Assembly (NCBI RefSeq): GCF_905475465.1
Contig: NC_062235.1
Location: 3,234,001-3,298,000, forward strand
Direction of reading: 5' to 3'
Source: Pieris napi
Lineage: Eukaryota > Arthropoda > Insecta > Lepidoptera > Pieridae
Length of the DNA stretch: 64,000 nt
Below the pieces are notes generated by a model. That model had not been told where the DNA came from. It saw nothing but the letters and a program-made list of their open reading frames with translations, and did no database searches. A program made the position numbers and the translations under genes. Positions 49,267 through 59,815 of the stretch are shown here, one piece after another (within the stretch, counting starts at the first letter, position 1; each line of letters begins with the position of its first letter).

Positions 49267-49560
49267 GAGCAGTGTTGGACTAGGGCCTCAGCGTACGATT
49301 CTCATACCTGAGGTCGTGGGTTCGATCCCCGGCTGTACACCAATGGACTTTATTTCTATGTGCGCATTTAACATTTGCTCGAACGGTGAATGAAAACATC
49401 GTGAGGAAACCGACATGTCTTAGACCCAAAAAGTCGACGGCGTGTATCAGGCACTGGAGGCTGATCACCTACTTGCCTATTACACTTAAAAATGATCATG
49501 AAACAGATTAAGAAATCTGAGGCCAAGACCTAAAGAGGTTGTAGCGCCACTGATTTATTT
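49267..49560 (+). mobile_element. SINE A, near full length
   Basis: CAGTGTTGGACTAGGGCCTC, B box GGTTCGATCCCC near 49318, full body, and GTAGCGCCACTGATTTATTT end. Confidence 0.72.
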
Positions 49561-50499
49561 ATTTATTTTATTCCCCAAGTAAAAGCTTTGAGTAAAATAA
49601 ATGGTTAGTTAATATGCCTGTGTTTAATGTGTTTCGCCTAATTTACTTAAAATATCAGGCATTTTCAGGTTCATTTCTGGACGTAAGCCTCCAATACAAC
49701 CGGGATTGTGTGACCCAAACACAACCAACATACATAACAATATTATCGCTTCATCGCATTACATTCTTCGAATTTCCATTCATTAAACCGCTACATGAGC
49801 GAGATAGCGGTATACGTATCTATATATAACCTAACTTAAAGATTCCATAGTCGATAGAATCCGAATCATGCAATATGGAGTCTACTTACAGAAAGAATAT
49901 GACCTTCTTTTGTCCAAAAATCTATTCGTATGCTGAAGGTTACAGGCTGATTCAGGCCATAACGCAACGGTAAATCTCGGGTGCTCATGTGCGCCATACA
50001 CATTACTAAGTTCTTTGAAGTCCTACCTGTCAGCGTTACCTTATTACAACCGTGTAACTGATACCACCTGTCAGCCGGTACGTCTAAATTTTTCCTATTA
50101 GTTACTTCCTAAATAACTACTATTAGGAGTATCAATGTATTGCGTGACTATCATGATGTCATGTATCATTAACGAATATCATCGTGATGGACGTTATTCA
50201 CAGATTTCAAAACCAAAGAAAAAACAGTAACATCGTAAAATGCATGAACAATACTTTTGAAAAATCAACAAGAATTCTTCTAACAGTGAGTTATTTGTGT
50301 TTTAACTAATCCAAATCAAAAGCAGTTGTCTACATACTCTGAGATTACGTTGAAAATTACAGCGTACCTCTTCGCGTCTTTGTCTTTGAGATAGATGACA
50401 TCTAGACGGAGCATGAGATATTTTATGTTAGATTTTGAATTACGCCCTCTTTTGTTGAGTAGCGATATGTGTAGAAACTAGTGTTCTCTTAAGAATATG
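49561..50499. other. Intergenic, nothing recognised
   Basis: A 71-codon plus-strand frame has no supporting feature. Confidence 0.4.
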
Positions 50500-51036
50500 G
50501 GGTATGTTCCGATATACACTGCGAGTACTGTATAGTGCTCCCACTGTTCAAAAATTCGTTCCGCTATGGACTGCCAGTATACAGCCGCAGCGTCCTAGGG
50601 AAATATATGACGTCACAAATCCCCGCTATACTTCTACTGCGAGCACTGGCGTTTTCGAGGTAAGGTATTCGCAGTGCTTTGATCACGTGATCAATCAAAA
50701 CCACTTGAATGCCTAACGGCTGATATAACTTACAGTTTAATAACAAACATTTAAAATTCTAACTTACTTTCTTTGTAGTATTAATTCAATTGACAGTTAA
50801 TATTAATATAGATTTTTTTAATGCGATAATACTCCAATAATAGTTTTTCTTGTTGAATTGAAAAACTTTGATGCACTCATTTGAAAACTGTGTCGAAAAA
50901 CGAAGCTGACTAGTATACTGGACTGCGTTCCGTTTTAAATTGTAACCAGTATAGCTGGCTATAGAGAAACGGTTTCACAGTATACTAAATTGACGGTACT
51001 CTGTACAGTGGTCGCAGTGTATATCGGAACATACCC
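50500..51036. mobile_element. 537-bp TIR element with 3-bp duplication
   Basis: Inverted ends share GGGTATGTTCCGATATACAC followed by TGCGA (25 bp, perfect), flanked by ATG on both sides (50497-50499 and 51037-51039). Three-base duplications and G-rich ends fit PIF/Harbinger. Inside is non-coding, with TATACTGG-type repeats and the palindrome TGATCACGTGATCA near 50682. Confidence 0.72.
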
Positions 51037-51385
51037 ATGGTTATATGTTTCGGCAAAGATATTCACAAAAAGCTTTTATAATTTCTGTTTCCACCATTTT
51101 ACACGGCAACTTTCGTATATACCACAATATTACTCTGAATTTCAAAATATTGAAACACGTTAATATGAATGTTTATGGTTTTGTCTTTTCTTCTTCTTTA
51201 GGTTTAGGTTCATTCTATGTCGTTATTTAAAGGCAACATAATATATTTTGTTTGAAGGAACATCTATATCTCATTCTCTTGACTTGGCCACTTGGAGCGA
51301 ATGCCAGAGACCAGAGCACCAAAAACCATGACCCAGTAGGCGACACAACAAAAAAGGCCGAGAGGTAGACCCATAAATAAATATA

Positions 51386-52691
51386 CGTAGTTGGTCCCAA
51401 AGTTCTGTCAATGTCACATTATTTTTAAATTTCGAACATGATTTTATAAAAAAAAAATTGCATTATATTTTTGAATGTTTGACTATTGTTTTAAAACAAA
51501 AAACAATCGCTTTCCGTTATTTTTCACGATGGAGTGGACATTGAAAGAAAACCGAATAGCTGTTATTGCGTTGCACCGCTGTGGGCACTCGCCGAGTACC
51601 ATTTTCAAGTTGCTCAAAAGTTTGAATATAACGCTTAGGTTTGTGTACCGTACTATTGATAGGTACAATGAAGTCTCCAGTGTTCAGTACAAGAAAAGAA
51701 CTGGCCGGCCACGCTCCGCAAGAACACCAGCAGTAATCAAAGCTATCAAGGCGCGGATAGCAAGAAATCCTGTCCGAAAACAGAAATTGATGGCTTGGCA
51801 GATGGGTATTAATAGGAAAATAGTAAAAAAGCTTTTAAATGAAGATCTTGGTCTGCGAGCATACAAAAAAAGAGTGGGCACTTACTTAATGCTCGTCTAA
51901 AAGGAATAAGGCTTAAGAGATCGCAGGTGTTGTTAAAGCGGTACGCGAAAAACCGACACCGTGATATCTTCTTTACGGACGAAAAAAATTTCGATATTGA
52001 AGAGAAGTACAATAAACAGAATGATAGAGTGTACGCCAAGAGTTCTGAAGAAGCTGGAAATAAAGTTCCAAGAGTGCAACATGGAATCATCCATCATCAG
52101 TAATAGTCTGATTGGAAGTGTCCTATTACGGGCCAACTGAGGTTCATTTTTGCGAAAAGTGGGTCAAAACCAGTGCAAAAGTATACCAAGAGACGGTTTT
52201 GGACCGGCTTGTCAAAGACCTGCCCAGCACGCTATTTGTGGGACATCACTTCGTGTTCCAGCAGGACTCTGTGCCTTCACACACAGCCAAGACCACTCAA
52301 GCCTGGTTTGAGTGTCAAAACATCGACTCAATTAGACATGAGGATTGGCCTTTCTCCAGTCGGGACCTTAATCCTTTGGACTATAAAATTTGGCAGGTCT
52401 TAGAGAGGAAGGTCTGTGCTATACAACACAAAAAATTTGAGAGTCTGAAGTCATCTTTAAATAATGCAGTCACTGAAATCGACATGAATATGGTGCGTGC
52501 TGCGATAGACGACTGGCCGCGGCGCTTAAGGGTCTGTATTAAAAATAAGGGAGGTCATTTCGAATAATTTTATGCTATTTCTATTCCTTAATTAATGTAC
52601 TATAAATTGATATATCACTCATTTAAAACTGATAAGTACTTTTGTTTTTATCATTATTTCCATTTATGACAGAACTTTGGGACCGACTACG
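51386..52691 (+). mobile_element. mariner element with DD37D spacing
   Basis: Terminal inverted repeats of about 25 bp (starting CGTAGTTGGTCCCAAAG; one mismatch between ends) are flanked by the TA dinucleotide expected of Tc1/mariner insertions (51384-51385 and 52692-52693). At about 1306 bp the length is typical of an intact mariner. Inside is a full-length but broken transposase frame. The DD37D spacing recalls the maT mariners known from Lepidoptera and other insects. The nearly matching ends and short list of lesions suggest a fairly young insertion. Confidence 0.88.
51529..52567 (+). pseudogene. mariner transposase, frameshifted
   Basis: The frame begins at ATG 51529 (MEWTLKENR) with an N-terminal helix-turn-helix region and a GRPRS linker. 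It is broken by a frameshift near 51875, a second near 52085 and an in-frame TGA at 52109. The catalytic triad is still visible across the frames: Asp in TDEK at 51978, Asp in QQDS at 52265, and Asp at 52379 in the DLNPLDY motif, 37 residues after the second. The C-terminus ends at a stop before 52568. Such a protein would cut and paste the element at TA sites, but this copy cannot make it. No restored sequence is given. Confidence 0.85.
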
Positions 52692-53754
52692 TAAATATTG
52701 GATTTAATTACTGTACCACAGTTGATGTTGCCAAGAATCTAAGAGAGGGTCGTAGCTCCACTGGATTTTTATTCACTGGGCTTTGAAGTAAAGCAAAAGT
52801 TCAAAAGCATGAATGTGTGTTGTAGCGTGTATATGACCAAACTACTTGGTACTAGTCAAATTCTGTTCTCTCTTGAATATATATAATACAACAGGATACC
52901 AACTTGTTTCTGTTAAAACGAAATAGATTTCTCAACTTTTATTTATTTTCAGAAATATACACTTTCAGAAAGTAATCATAGAGTTTTGGCTAAATCAGTC
53001 TCACATTCAATTGCATAAATTACGCAAACAATAATAGCTAGTAGCAAGCATTTTCCTTAAACTAAACGAGGTATAAATTGTTCTAAAATAATTGACCATC
53101 TTAAGTAAAAACAAGTTATAACACATTGCGTGTTTTTATTTTTCTTTGATAGTGAATGAAGAAATTGCGACTTACATCAACTAATATAAAGATATTAAAA
53201 CTACAACAACCATTTAATAGACCAGAATTTCATATATATAAATACTAAGTCACACTTTAAGTGTTCATTTAACATTTAATAAGATTTAACTATACTAACA
53301 TTGAACACTGAAAAATACACCTACCTGAACATGTATCTATGAATGTTCCAAGATATTCATATTATTAGGAAAAGAATAAGGATTCAGAAGTTACAAGAAG
53401 CTCGTCGGCTTTTTCAAATGGTTCGCTATTTTCTTTCTCAACTCGATGTTTTAAAATCCCTCAGCGGATAAATCCAATTCCGTTCTGTGCAATGGCTGTC
53501 CTATCCCCAAACTTTATTTATCTATTTCGTTATACTCACCGTATTATTGTTAGTAAACCTGTTAAATTTCAAGTATATTTCGAACTTATAAAAATCTCAT
53601 ATCACTCATACAGTAGGCTCATAAACATTATATAAAGTAAGAAAGATCATCAATGGAATATTTAAACTTAATTATAATGAGGTTTATATCAGTTCTATTC
53701 CATAAAATATAAAAAAAATTGTAAAAAAGATAACCATAAAATACAATTTGTAAC
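52692..53754. other. 3' flank of the four-exon gene
   Basis: AT-rich; should contain the 3' UTR of the minus-strand gene (candidate polyadenylation signal near 53514). No other gene seen. Confidence 0.4.
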
Positions 53755-56304
53755 TTATTCATAACGATACAAGCAGCCGAAGCAAAGGAACTCTAACAGC
53801 CAATGGTGTCGCTTTATCTTAGATTGCATCGGGATGACGAGTTCCAGAACTGAGCTGTCATCCTCGTCCGAAGCTGTCAGTTCCACCTCGTAAAGCTGCG
53901 GCGAGTCGCGCCCGTCAGACTCGTACGCAATCCATTTTTCGTCTGACGGGTTAACATTTGTCATTCTCTGAAATCGGTTACGTTTAATTTTATTATGCGT
54001 TACATTTAATATATTTAAAATTCCACGAGCGTCAGATTTATTGAGTACAAATCGTTTTTCAAAATAGAATTAGAAAACTTAGGGTGGGAATTTAGTTGTC
54101 TCATTGTGTGTTTTGTGACCCTATGTTTTTATTTCATAGGAATGTAGGTCATTCGCCTTCTGTGCCTGACACGCGCCGACTTTTTTATTTTTAAGGCTTA
54201 CCGGTTTCCTCGCGATGTTTTTTTCATCCGAGCGAGTGTTAAATGCGCACATAGATGGTCTATTTTCACAGCTGGAGATCGAACCTACGACCTTATGTAT
54301 TATAAATGACAAAGAATACTGACGTCACATTATCTAACCAGAAACCTTAAATTTGATGACTAGCTACATATTAAGGACGAGGAAGGATTATTAAAACCAA
54401 CAGCGTGAAGTGTGGTCTGAATTTTTTTTTCTTTAGATATAACCACTAAAGGCTTTATGAGTTTTCATAAGTAATAGGAGGCAAACGGACAGGAGGCTCA
54501 CCTGATGTTAAGTGATACCGCCGCCCATACACACTCGCATTGCCAGAAGGCTCGCAAGTACATTGCCGGCCTTTTAAGAATTGGTACGCTCTTTTCTTGA
54601 AGGACCCTAAGTCGAATTGGTTCGAATTGGTTATTAAATGCAAAGTAGGCATAGCAAATCAATTGTTTCGTCAGATAATAATACTTAAGTGGCGCTACAT
54701 ATATAGATCTTAGTTTAAGATAGCATTCGTTTCTTTGATAATTTGTATATTATAGATAAGTAGATGGTCAGGCCTCTTTGTGTCAGACATGCCGCTTTCC
54801 TCGCGATGTTGTTTTACGTAGGAGCAAGTTCAAATTGCGCACATAGATATTTAATTTATAGAATAGACAATTCCATTGGTACACAGCCGTGATTTGAATG
54901 CACGACTACAGGGATGAAGATCACAAGCTTAAACCACTACGCTTGCTTGTTTTGTTACAGCTAAGTTTTATTATAATTATAAAATGAGCATTTCGTAATC
55001 TTACCATTTGCTCATGGGCCTTGAATGAGTCCAACAGAGGACGATTCAAGTCGCTTCCTTCAACTCCATCGCGGTAATTCTTTCCGCCATTAGCAACGCT
55101 CTTCTGTTTGGATAGAAACGTCTTCTGGAAATAAAACGATGAATACAAAAAAATTGTCAGAATTTTGACATTGTTCAAGATTTCGAGTCATACACTATTT
55201 AGGTCTAGTTTTTATTTTTTTATATACTTATACGTTCTAAAACAATGTGTATGTCTAAAAAATACAAGAAAATATGACATCACAAATTTAACACATGTAC
55301 ACATCAATTATAACATAAGCAATGTATCAAAGGAAAAAATGAAGAGGGGCCTCATAGCCTAGGGGTCTTATTAAGTGGCAGCTAGATGAGGGGTACCGGG
55401 TTCGATTCCCGGTTCGAGGGCAAGCTTTTATTTAATTTAAATTTGTTCTCGGCCTTTGGGAGGGTTGTGCGGTACCGGGCGAGTGCCTAAACCGTATATG
55501 GAGGACACGGTCGAATTTCTAAAGACAAGCACGAATTATAAAAAATCCTATACTTGACGCTGGCTAATGCACAAATCGTGCCAGAGCCATAAAAAAAATG
55601 AAACAAATCACCACAAAAAAAATAACTAAAAAGATAAAAAATTACAATATCAATAATAACCAAAACTAATTAAAAACCTCATTAAGACCATGATAAACAA
55701 AGTTACGGTAAGTTCTAAGACTAACTAACTCTTGTAAAACCCATTAATGTTGATTAATTAAAAGAGGAAAATATATTTGTATTGTTGTATGTTCATTACG
55801 TATAAAGTCAAAAACTACTGGACCGATTACAAAATTGTTTGAAGGATATCCTCCAAGGCGATCCAAACTTACTTTTTCTACTTCTTTAAAGTTTTCATCC
55901 AGTTTTTCATATGGAATGTTGCTCTTGTTAAAAATATTCTTGCTCTTGATTTTTACCTCCTCATGGTCCTTAATAAAGACAGCGTTCTGAAATTGAGTAA
56001 GAATCATATATTCATACATTTTAAATGTTATATTTAATAACTTTTGTACCCCTCATATAAAAGTACCTATCATTTGAGCGACCCTAATGTTGTAGGTTCG
56101 ATCCTAAACTTTGCAATATTTTTTTTCTTAATGTACGTACGTACGTACTCTAGCTCGTAAGAGTAAGAGTAGAGTTAAGATGTCTCTTGTTTTGTGTTAT
56201 CATTTTAAAAAAAAACTTACCATACTGGACTGCTTCCCCTCATCACTATCAATGCCACTGTCGTATAGATCGCTAATACGAGGTATCAAAGCCTTGTTCC
56301 CCAT
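53755..56304 (-). CDS. Unrecognised 176-residue protein, four coding exons
   Basis: Exons in transcript order are 56304-56221 (28 codons), 55986-55873 (38), 55124-55005 (40) and 53967-53755 (70 plus stop). Every intron lies in phase 0, with donors GTAAGT, GTAAGT and GTAAGA and acceptors TTTCAG, TTCCAG and TTTCAG; the frame stays open throughout, which is hard to get by chance. The ATG has a good context (GAGAAAATGG). The protein starts MGNKALIPR, so Gly2 could be myristoylated, though residue 6 is Leu rather than Ser/Thr. Residues 15-20 read DSGIDS, the DSGxxS phosphodegron pattern. The middle is lysine-rich and hydrophilic. The last exon is acidic (SDEDDSS) and ends in an aromatic, cysteine-bearing tail (FLCFGCLYRYE). 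No enzyme motif, signal peptide or membrane helix is evident. Introns 2 and 3 hold SINE and LINE pieces. A TTTATT (AATAAA on this strand) near 53514 could be the polyadenylation signal. The gene structure is well supported; the function is unknown. Confidence 0.83.
54135..54300 (-). mobile_element. SINE A, partial, in intron 3
   Basis: Minus-strand body and B box (GAGATCGAACCTACGACC on the plus strand) without the outer end. Lies in intron 3 of the minus-strand gene. Confidence 0.6.
54425..54652 (-). mobile_element. LINE B C-terminal fragment, best copy
   Basis: The minus strand codes NQFDLGSFKKRAYQFLKGRQ, then CTCEPSGNASVYGRRYHLTS and GEPPVRLPP before the stop, the C-terminal tail of a non-LTR reverse transcriptase widespread in Lepidoptera. 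The upstream WNQLP part is missing. It lies in intron 3 of the 176-residue protein gene on the same strand. Confidence 0.72.
54760..54942 (-). mobile_element. SINE A, decayed, in intron 3
   Basis: Minus-strand copy with TGTCAGACATGCCGCTTTCC and GGTACACAGCCGTGATTTGA; the B box is mutated and ~25 bp is added in the middle. Confidence 0.55.
55344..55602 (+). mobile_element. SINE of a second tRNA-derived family
   Basis: Has an A-box-like TAGCCTAGGGGTC and a B box GGTTCGATTCC (55399-55409), then a conserved non-tRNA body (CTCGGCCTTTGGGAGGGTTG, GGAGGACACGGTCGAATTTC) ending near 55592. A 10-bp direct repeat AAAAAATGAA flanks it (55334-55343, 55593-55602). It lies in intron 2 of the minus-strand gene, antisense to it. 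It is not a functional tRNA: the acceptor and anticodon arms do not fold. Confidence 0.72.
56133..56148. repeat. (GTAC)n run
   Basis: GTACGTACGTACGTAC, a self-complementary tetranucleotide repeat in intron 1 of the minus-strand gene. Confidence 0.55.
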
Positions 56305-56697
56305 TTTCTCCTATATTATGATATTTAAAGTTAATGTAGTCAATTGTCAAGCTGAGCGAAGAAGAAAAACACTGATAATCTAAGCAAAGAAAAATAAAAA
56401 AAACGAATGAAAAGTGTGACGTAGTTAAAGCATAGATACATTTAATCGCGCTTTGATGCTAAATATTATCGGCTAATTAAATCTTACTCAACCACAAATA
56501 AGTTCGGCGAATATGAAATAGCACTGATATTAAAAAAATCAATAAAGCATATTCAAATGTCTATTTTTAGAATACCTAGATGCACTGATGCAGGTCCTTG
56601 GACACACGATGTATTAATAACACTGCGAGCTATGAAATATGGGCACACGTCAAACCTTCACGCAGTTTACAAAGATCCGGGAGCGGGCGCCCTCCGC

Positions 56698-56711
56698 GTT
56701 GCCATGGCAAC
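56698..56711. promoter_or_regulatory. RFX X-box palindrome
   Basis: The sequence GTTGCCATGGCAAC is a perfect 14-base palindrome and matches the X-box bound by RFX transcription factors. It sits in a GC-rich patch between two divergent gene starts: about 0.4 kb upstream of the minus-strand ATG at 56304 and about 120 bp upstream of the plus-strand ATG at 56834. In animals X-boxes usually lie close upstream of ciliary genes, so this hints that one or both neighbours act in sensory cilia or sperm flagella. The motif is seen directly; the regulatory role is inferred. Confidence 0.6.
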
Positions 56712-56833
56712 CGGCTACTGCGCGCGCAAACGAAATCCTCCAATTGACAATTTAAAAGTCGGACGTTTTAAAGGACGAAAAATATATTTTAAGTTAAAAT
56801 AATGTTAATGTGCTGATTTGATTGCGTCTTGGT

Positions 56834-58024
56834 ATGGCTCCAAAAAAGGTACGAAATTTCCATGGTACATTTAAATACAAATTATTAATCATTGTAAAAT
56901 TGAACAGTTACTGGGATTCTTAAAAACCCTTAATTATTGTTTCAATGCACGTTTTTTTTAATGTTGAAGGACAATTGCAATATAAATTTTATATAACATT
57001 TGGTAGGCTAATTATAAAATTTATTGATTTAACTCGCGTTGCTAACTAGTTACGCATTACAAAATCATATCCTTTACGTACATACAAATTACAATAACTT
57101 TCATCCTACTATTTATAATCATAGCCCACAATATTTAAAATAAGACCTATTTACAGACCCATATAAAGTAGAAGTCACTATTATAAAATCTAACAATAAT
57201 ATAAGACTATATATCATAGTCCACTACATCTTAATTCCTACGTATTACTATTTTTTTTTATTTAATCACGTATAAATAGGATTATTCTAAACTGAATATC
57301 GCGTTTACCCTAACAGGGTATTGTCTTACGTTCCACTGATAATTATAATCTATCTATCTATATATCTATATATATATATAATCTTTGTACGTAAGATTAG
57401 ATAGATTTTTTCAGAGACAAACTGAGGAGCTTCAAGTAAAATTTAAATACTATGTGTTGCAATTATAACTTGATTTATAGCAAATAAAGAAATGTTGATA
57501 AAATTCTCTGAAAGCATAAAATATACTGTAGAGACTTTATAACGTACTTCTTCCATTCCTATAACGAAACCTCTCTATAACGACAAAAATATTTATTTGT
57601 TTTCATTATTTCCTATTTTTACAGTAACTTAATACTAATACAATAGAAAACTAAATGCTCGGTCCCTTGAAATTCGTAATAAAGAGTTTACACTGTATTT
57701 GTTTCGACACGGTTTTTTTAAATTAGCACAAGATGGCGCTATATCAGATACATATCAGAACCTTTCCAAACTGTACAATGGTCACACACACAGATACATT
57801 GTACGATGTACCCGAATGTTAAATTCCTAACACAAGTAAAACACAATGTTAAAATAAAATAGTTTTCAATATTTTTTTACCTAGTAATTCTAGGATTGTA
57901 CTAGCCGACTTCAGAGAAGATTTGTGTTTTGAAAATGTCAAAACCACGACTGCCAGACATTTGGCGGAGTAAGTCTTCAGAGAAATCTTTGGGAATGATT
58001 ATAAAAAGGCTGCGTGTGAGTACA
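56834..58024 (+). CDS. Putative 5' exons of a divergent gene downstream of the X-box
   Basis: Proposed exon 1 is 56834-56848 (ATG, residues MAPKK) with donor AAG/GTACGA. Proposed exon 2 is 57905-58024 (40 codons, beginning PTSEKICVLK and ending IIKRLRVST) with acceptor TACTAG and a strong GTAAGT donor; both junctions are phase 0. The peptide is basic and serine-rich and I do not recognise it. In favour are the close X-box, the divergent arrangement with the gene on the other strand, and phase agreement. Against are the very short first exon and the mediocre acceptor, where two nearby upstream AGs give stops. A possible next exon is 60976-61221, described separately. The intron holds a pogo-like repeat. 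Treat as a hypothesis. Confidence 0.33.
57349..57381. repeat. TATC/TA microsatellite
   Basis: TATCTATCTATATATCTATA followed by a TA run. Simple repeat. Confidence 0.6.
57552..57695. mobile_element. Pogo-like MITE
   Basis: Related to 6358: CCTATAACGAAACCTCTCTA at the left and TAATAAAGAGTTTACACTG at the right followed by TA. Lies in the putative first intron of the plus-strand gene at 56834. Confidence 0.45.
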
Positions 58025-58049
58025 GTAAGTCGAAGGCTACGCTGTATAT

Positions 58050-58530
58050 AACCTTGGCAAGCTGTGTCTGTCTGATGTCCTGGGTTGTGGCTTTGTGTAT
58101 TCATATTGGTTTAACCGTTGTACTAATGATAAATTTAACAATTACTAGTAGACTCGGCCAAGCGTTGCTGTGGCTAAGATTTTTGTTGTATTACATAGTA
58201 GTAAACTTTTCAAAAGAAACGGCAGGAGAACACCAATCCACCATGCTTTTTTGGTGGTTATGCCATTAAATTGTAGCTTATGTGAAACGTTGGTATTTAC
58301 ATATTTTGATAAGGATCAATACCTAGGTACGAATAAAGAGCCTTTTCTAGCGGTGGTATTTTAATTAAAAAAAATTAATAAAAGGACGCTAATTGTGACG
58401 TAACTATAAAAGATAGAGACATGCTGTCGTATTTTAAAGATTTTTATGAAATCGGTCCAGTAGTTTCAGAGCTTATTCAAACAAACAAAAAATCAAATCT
58501 TTCCTCTTTATAATATAAGTATAGATAAGT
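58050..58530 (+). mobile_element. Dispersed repeat with RTE-like tail
   Basis: Ends TGAAATCGGTCCAGTAGTTT, TTTCCTCTTTATAATATAAG and TATAGAT, the tail of an RTE-like LINE. The upstream part (GACTCGGCCAAGCGTTGCTG) looks repetitive from memory. The small open frames in it have no domain. It would lie in the intron after 58024. Confidence 0.42.
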
Positions 58531-58623
58531 GAGATTGTGTCGCACTGTGCATACCTCGTAGCCTAAATTAAACATTTAAGAACTAACAACATTGTACCAA
58601 TAAACCTTTGAAATTTTTAACCA

Positions 58624-58685
58624 GGGCCGTATTTAGAGGTCTGGCGGCCTCGAGGCAACAAAGGAGTGGAGGCAAATTATTTTCG
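58624..58685 (+). mobile_element. hAT-like terminus, single end
   Basis: CAGGGCCGTATTTAGAGGTC followed by TGGCGGCCTCGAGGCAAC resembles a hAT end. The matching inverted end was not found nearby, so this is probably a truncated copy. Confidence 0.4.
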
Positions 58686-59334
58686 AAATAAAATGAACAA
58701 TTTTTTTCAGTCGAGTTTTTCAATCAATAATTTATTGTGAAACCAATTAGATTCTTTTTGTATTTAACAAACATATAAAAATAAATCAAAAGAAAAGTTG
58801 TTTATTAGTCGGAGTTTAAAACTTGCCTGGGGCTTTTTTTAGCCCTTTTTTTACCTCTTGTTGCATGAATTTTAAGTTCTGTATTTTTTTTATATATTTC
58901 AGTTGTCTGGAAGAAACTTTTATCAGTAAGACTGCTTATTTACATTCTTTGTCTTCATATTTTTTCTTGTATTTTACGTTATAGTGATGTAAATAAAATG
59001 TCAATGTCAAAATACATAGAAGTGAGAGTAGTTTGACATAAGAAGTGAAAAGTATTGCCGTATACGTATCTTAATATAAAAACTTACAAAAATAGTTAAA
59101 CTTTAAAATGATTTTATCCCACTGGTGAATAAATACTTGTTACCTGTAAAAAAAGCTGTCATAGGAACTATATATACATATACATAATTATTATGATTAT
59201 TGATACGAATATCATTTGGTCAAAAAATATTATCATAACATAAATTATAATAAAAAAAAAATTATATTATCCATCGGTCCAAATTTATATTATACAGAAC
59301 GATGTAATTTAATTATGTAATGTCGCAGTTGTAT
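58686..59334. other. AT-rich, probably intronic
   Basis: No exon or repeat recognised between the hAT-like end and the split retrotransposon. Confidence 0.4.
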
Positions 59335-59815
59335 ATTTCGTATTTACAATCAATTTACAATTTTCTTAACCTACAAAGTATACGGAATTAAAAAAAATTA
59401 TTAAAAAGAAAAGAAAATCAAAACAAATTTAAAAAGTTTAGTCCTGTACCTTTAACGCTGGCAGCATTTCCTCGCTGTATTGCGATACTTATTCGTTGAG
59501 CCAGGAAAGTACCAGCCCTGTCATTCTGTAACTCACTTCACGAACTCACACAGCGGTTTTCGCATCGGCGGTCGCTCTCAAATCAGTCGTGAAGCAGTCA
59601 TTTTATGATTTGGCATTCGGAAAAGGTGGGAGCTTGTACTTTATTGTTTATCAGAATGCCAAATCATAAAATGACTGCTTCACGACTGATTTGAGAGAGA
59701 CCGCCGATGCGAAAACCGCTGTGTGAGTTCGTGAAGTGAGTTACAGAATCGCAGGGCAGCTCTGGGGTCACCCTACTATCTACTAGGCGTCAACTTAAAT
59801 CTTTAAACAAATGAT
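59335..59815 (-). mobile_element. Retrotransposon C 3' end, split by the palindrome
   Basis: Minus-strand pieces 59815-59758 and 59514-59335 together match the C-terminal coding end (SIAIQRGNAASVKG-type) and 3' UTR of the non-LTR family described at 28842. The 243-bp palindrome at 59515-59757 interrupts it, giving a clear order of events: this fragment first, palindrome later. Confidence 0.68.
59515..59757. mobile_element. 243-bp palindromic element inside a LINE fragment
   Basis: The arms 59515-59618 and 59654-59757 are inverted repeats of ~104 bp, nearly identical (three differences seen), around a 35-bp spacer. The ends start GCCCTG and continue ATTCTGTAACTCACTTC. The surrounding sequence on both sides is one retrotransposon 3' fragment (compare 38936-39060), so the palindrome was inserted into it. 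The target duplication is unclear (CAGC is possible). No coding capacity. Confidence 0.78.

Noticed and set aside
55344..55430. A functional tRNA gene
   Set aside because: Box A and B are present but the arms do not fold as a tRNA and a SINE body and target duplications follow.
56557..56802. 81-codon plus-strand ATG frame
   Set aside because: It runs across the GC-rich promoter gap and the X-box itself; no domain, no splice context, and better read as regulatory DNA.
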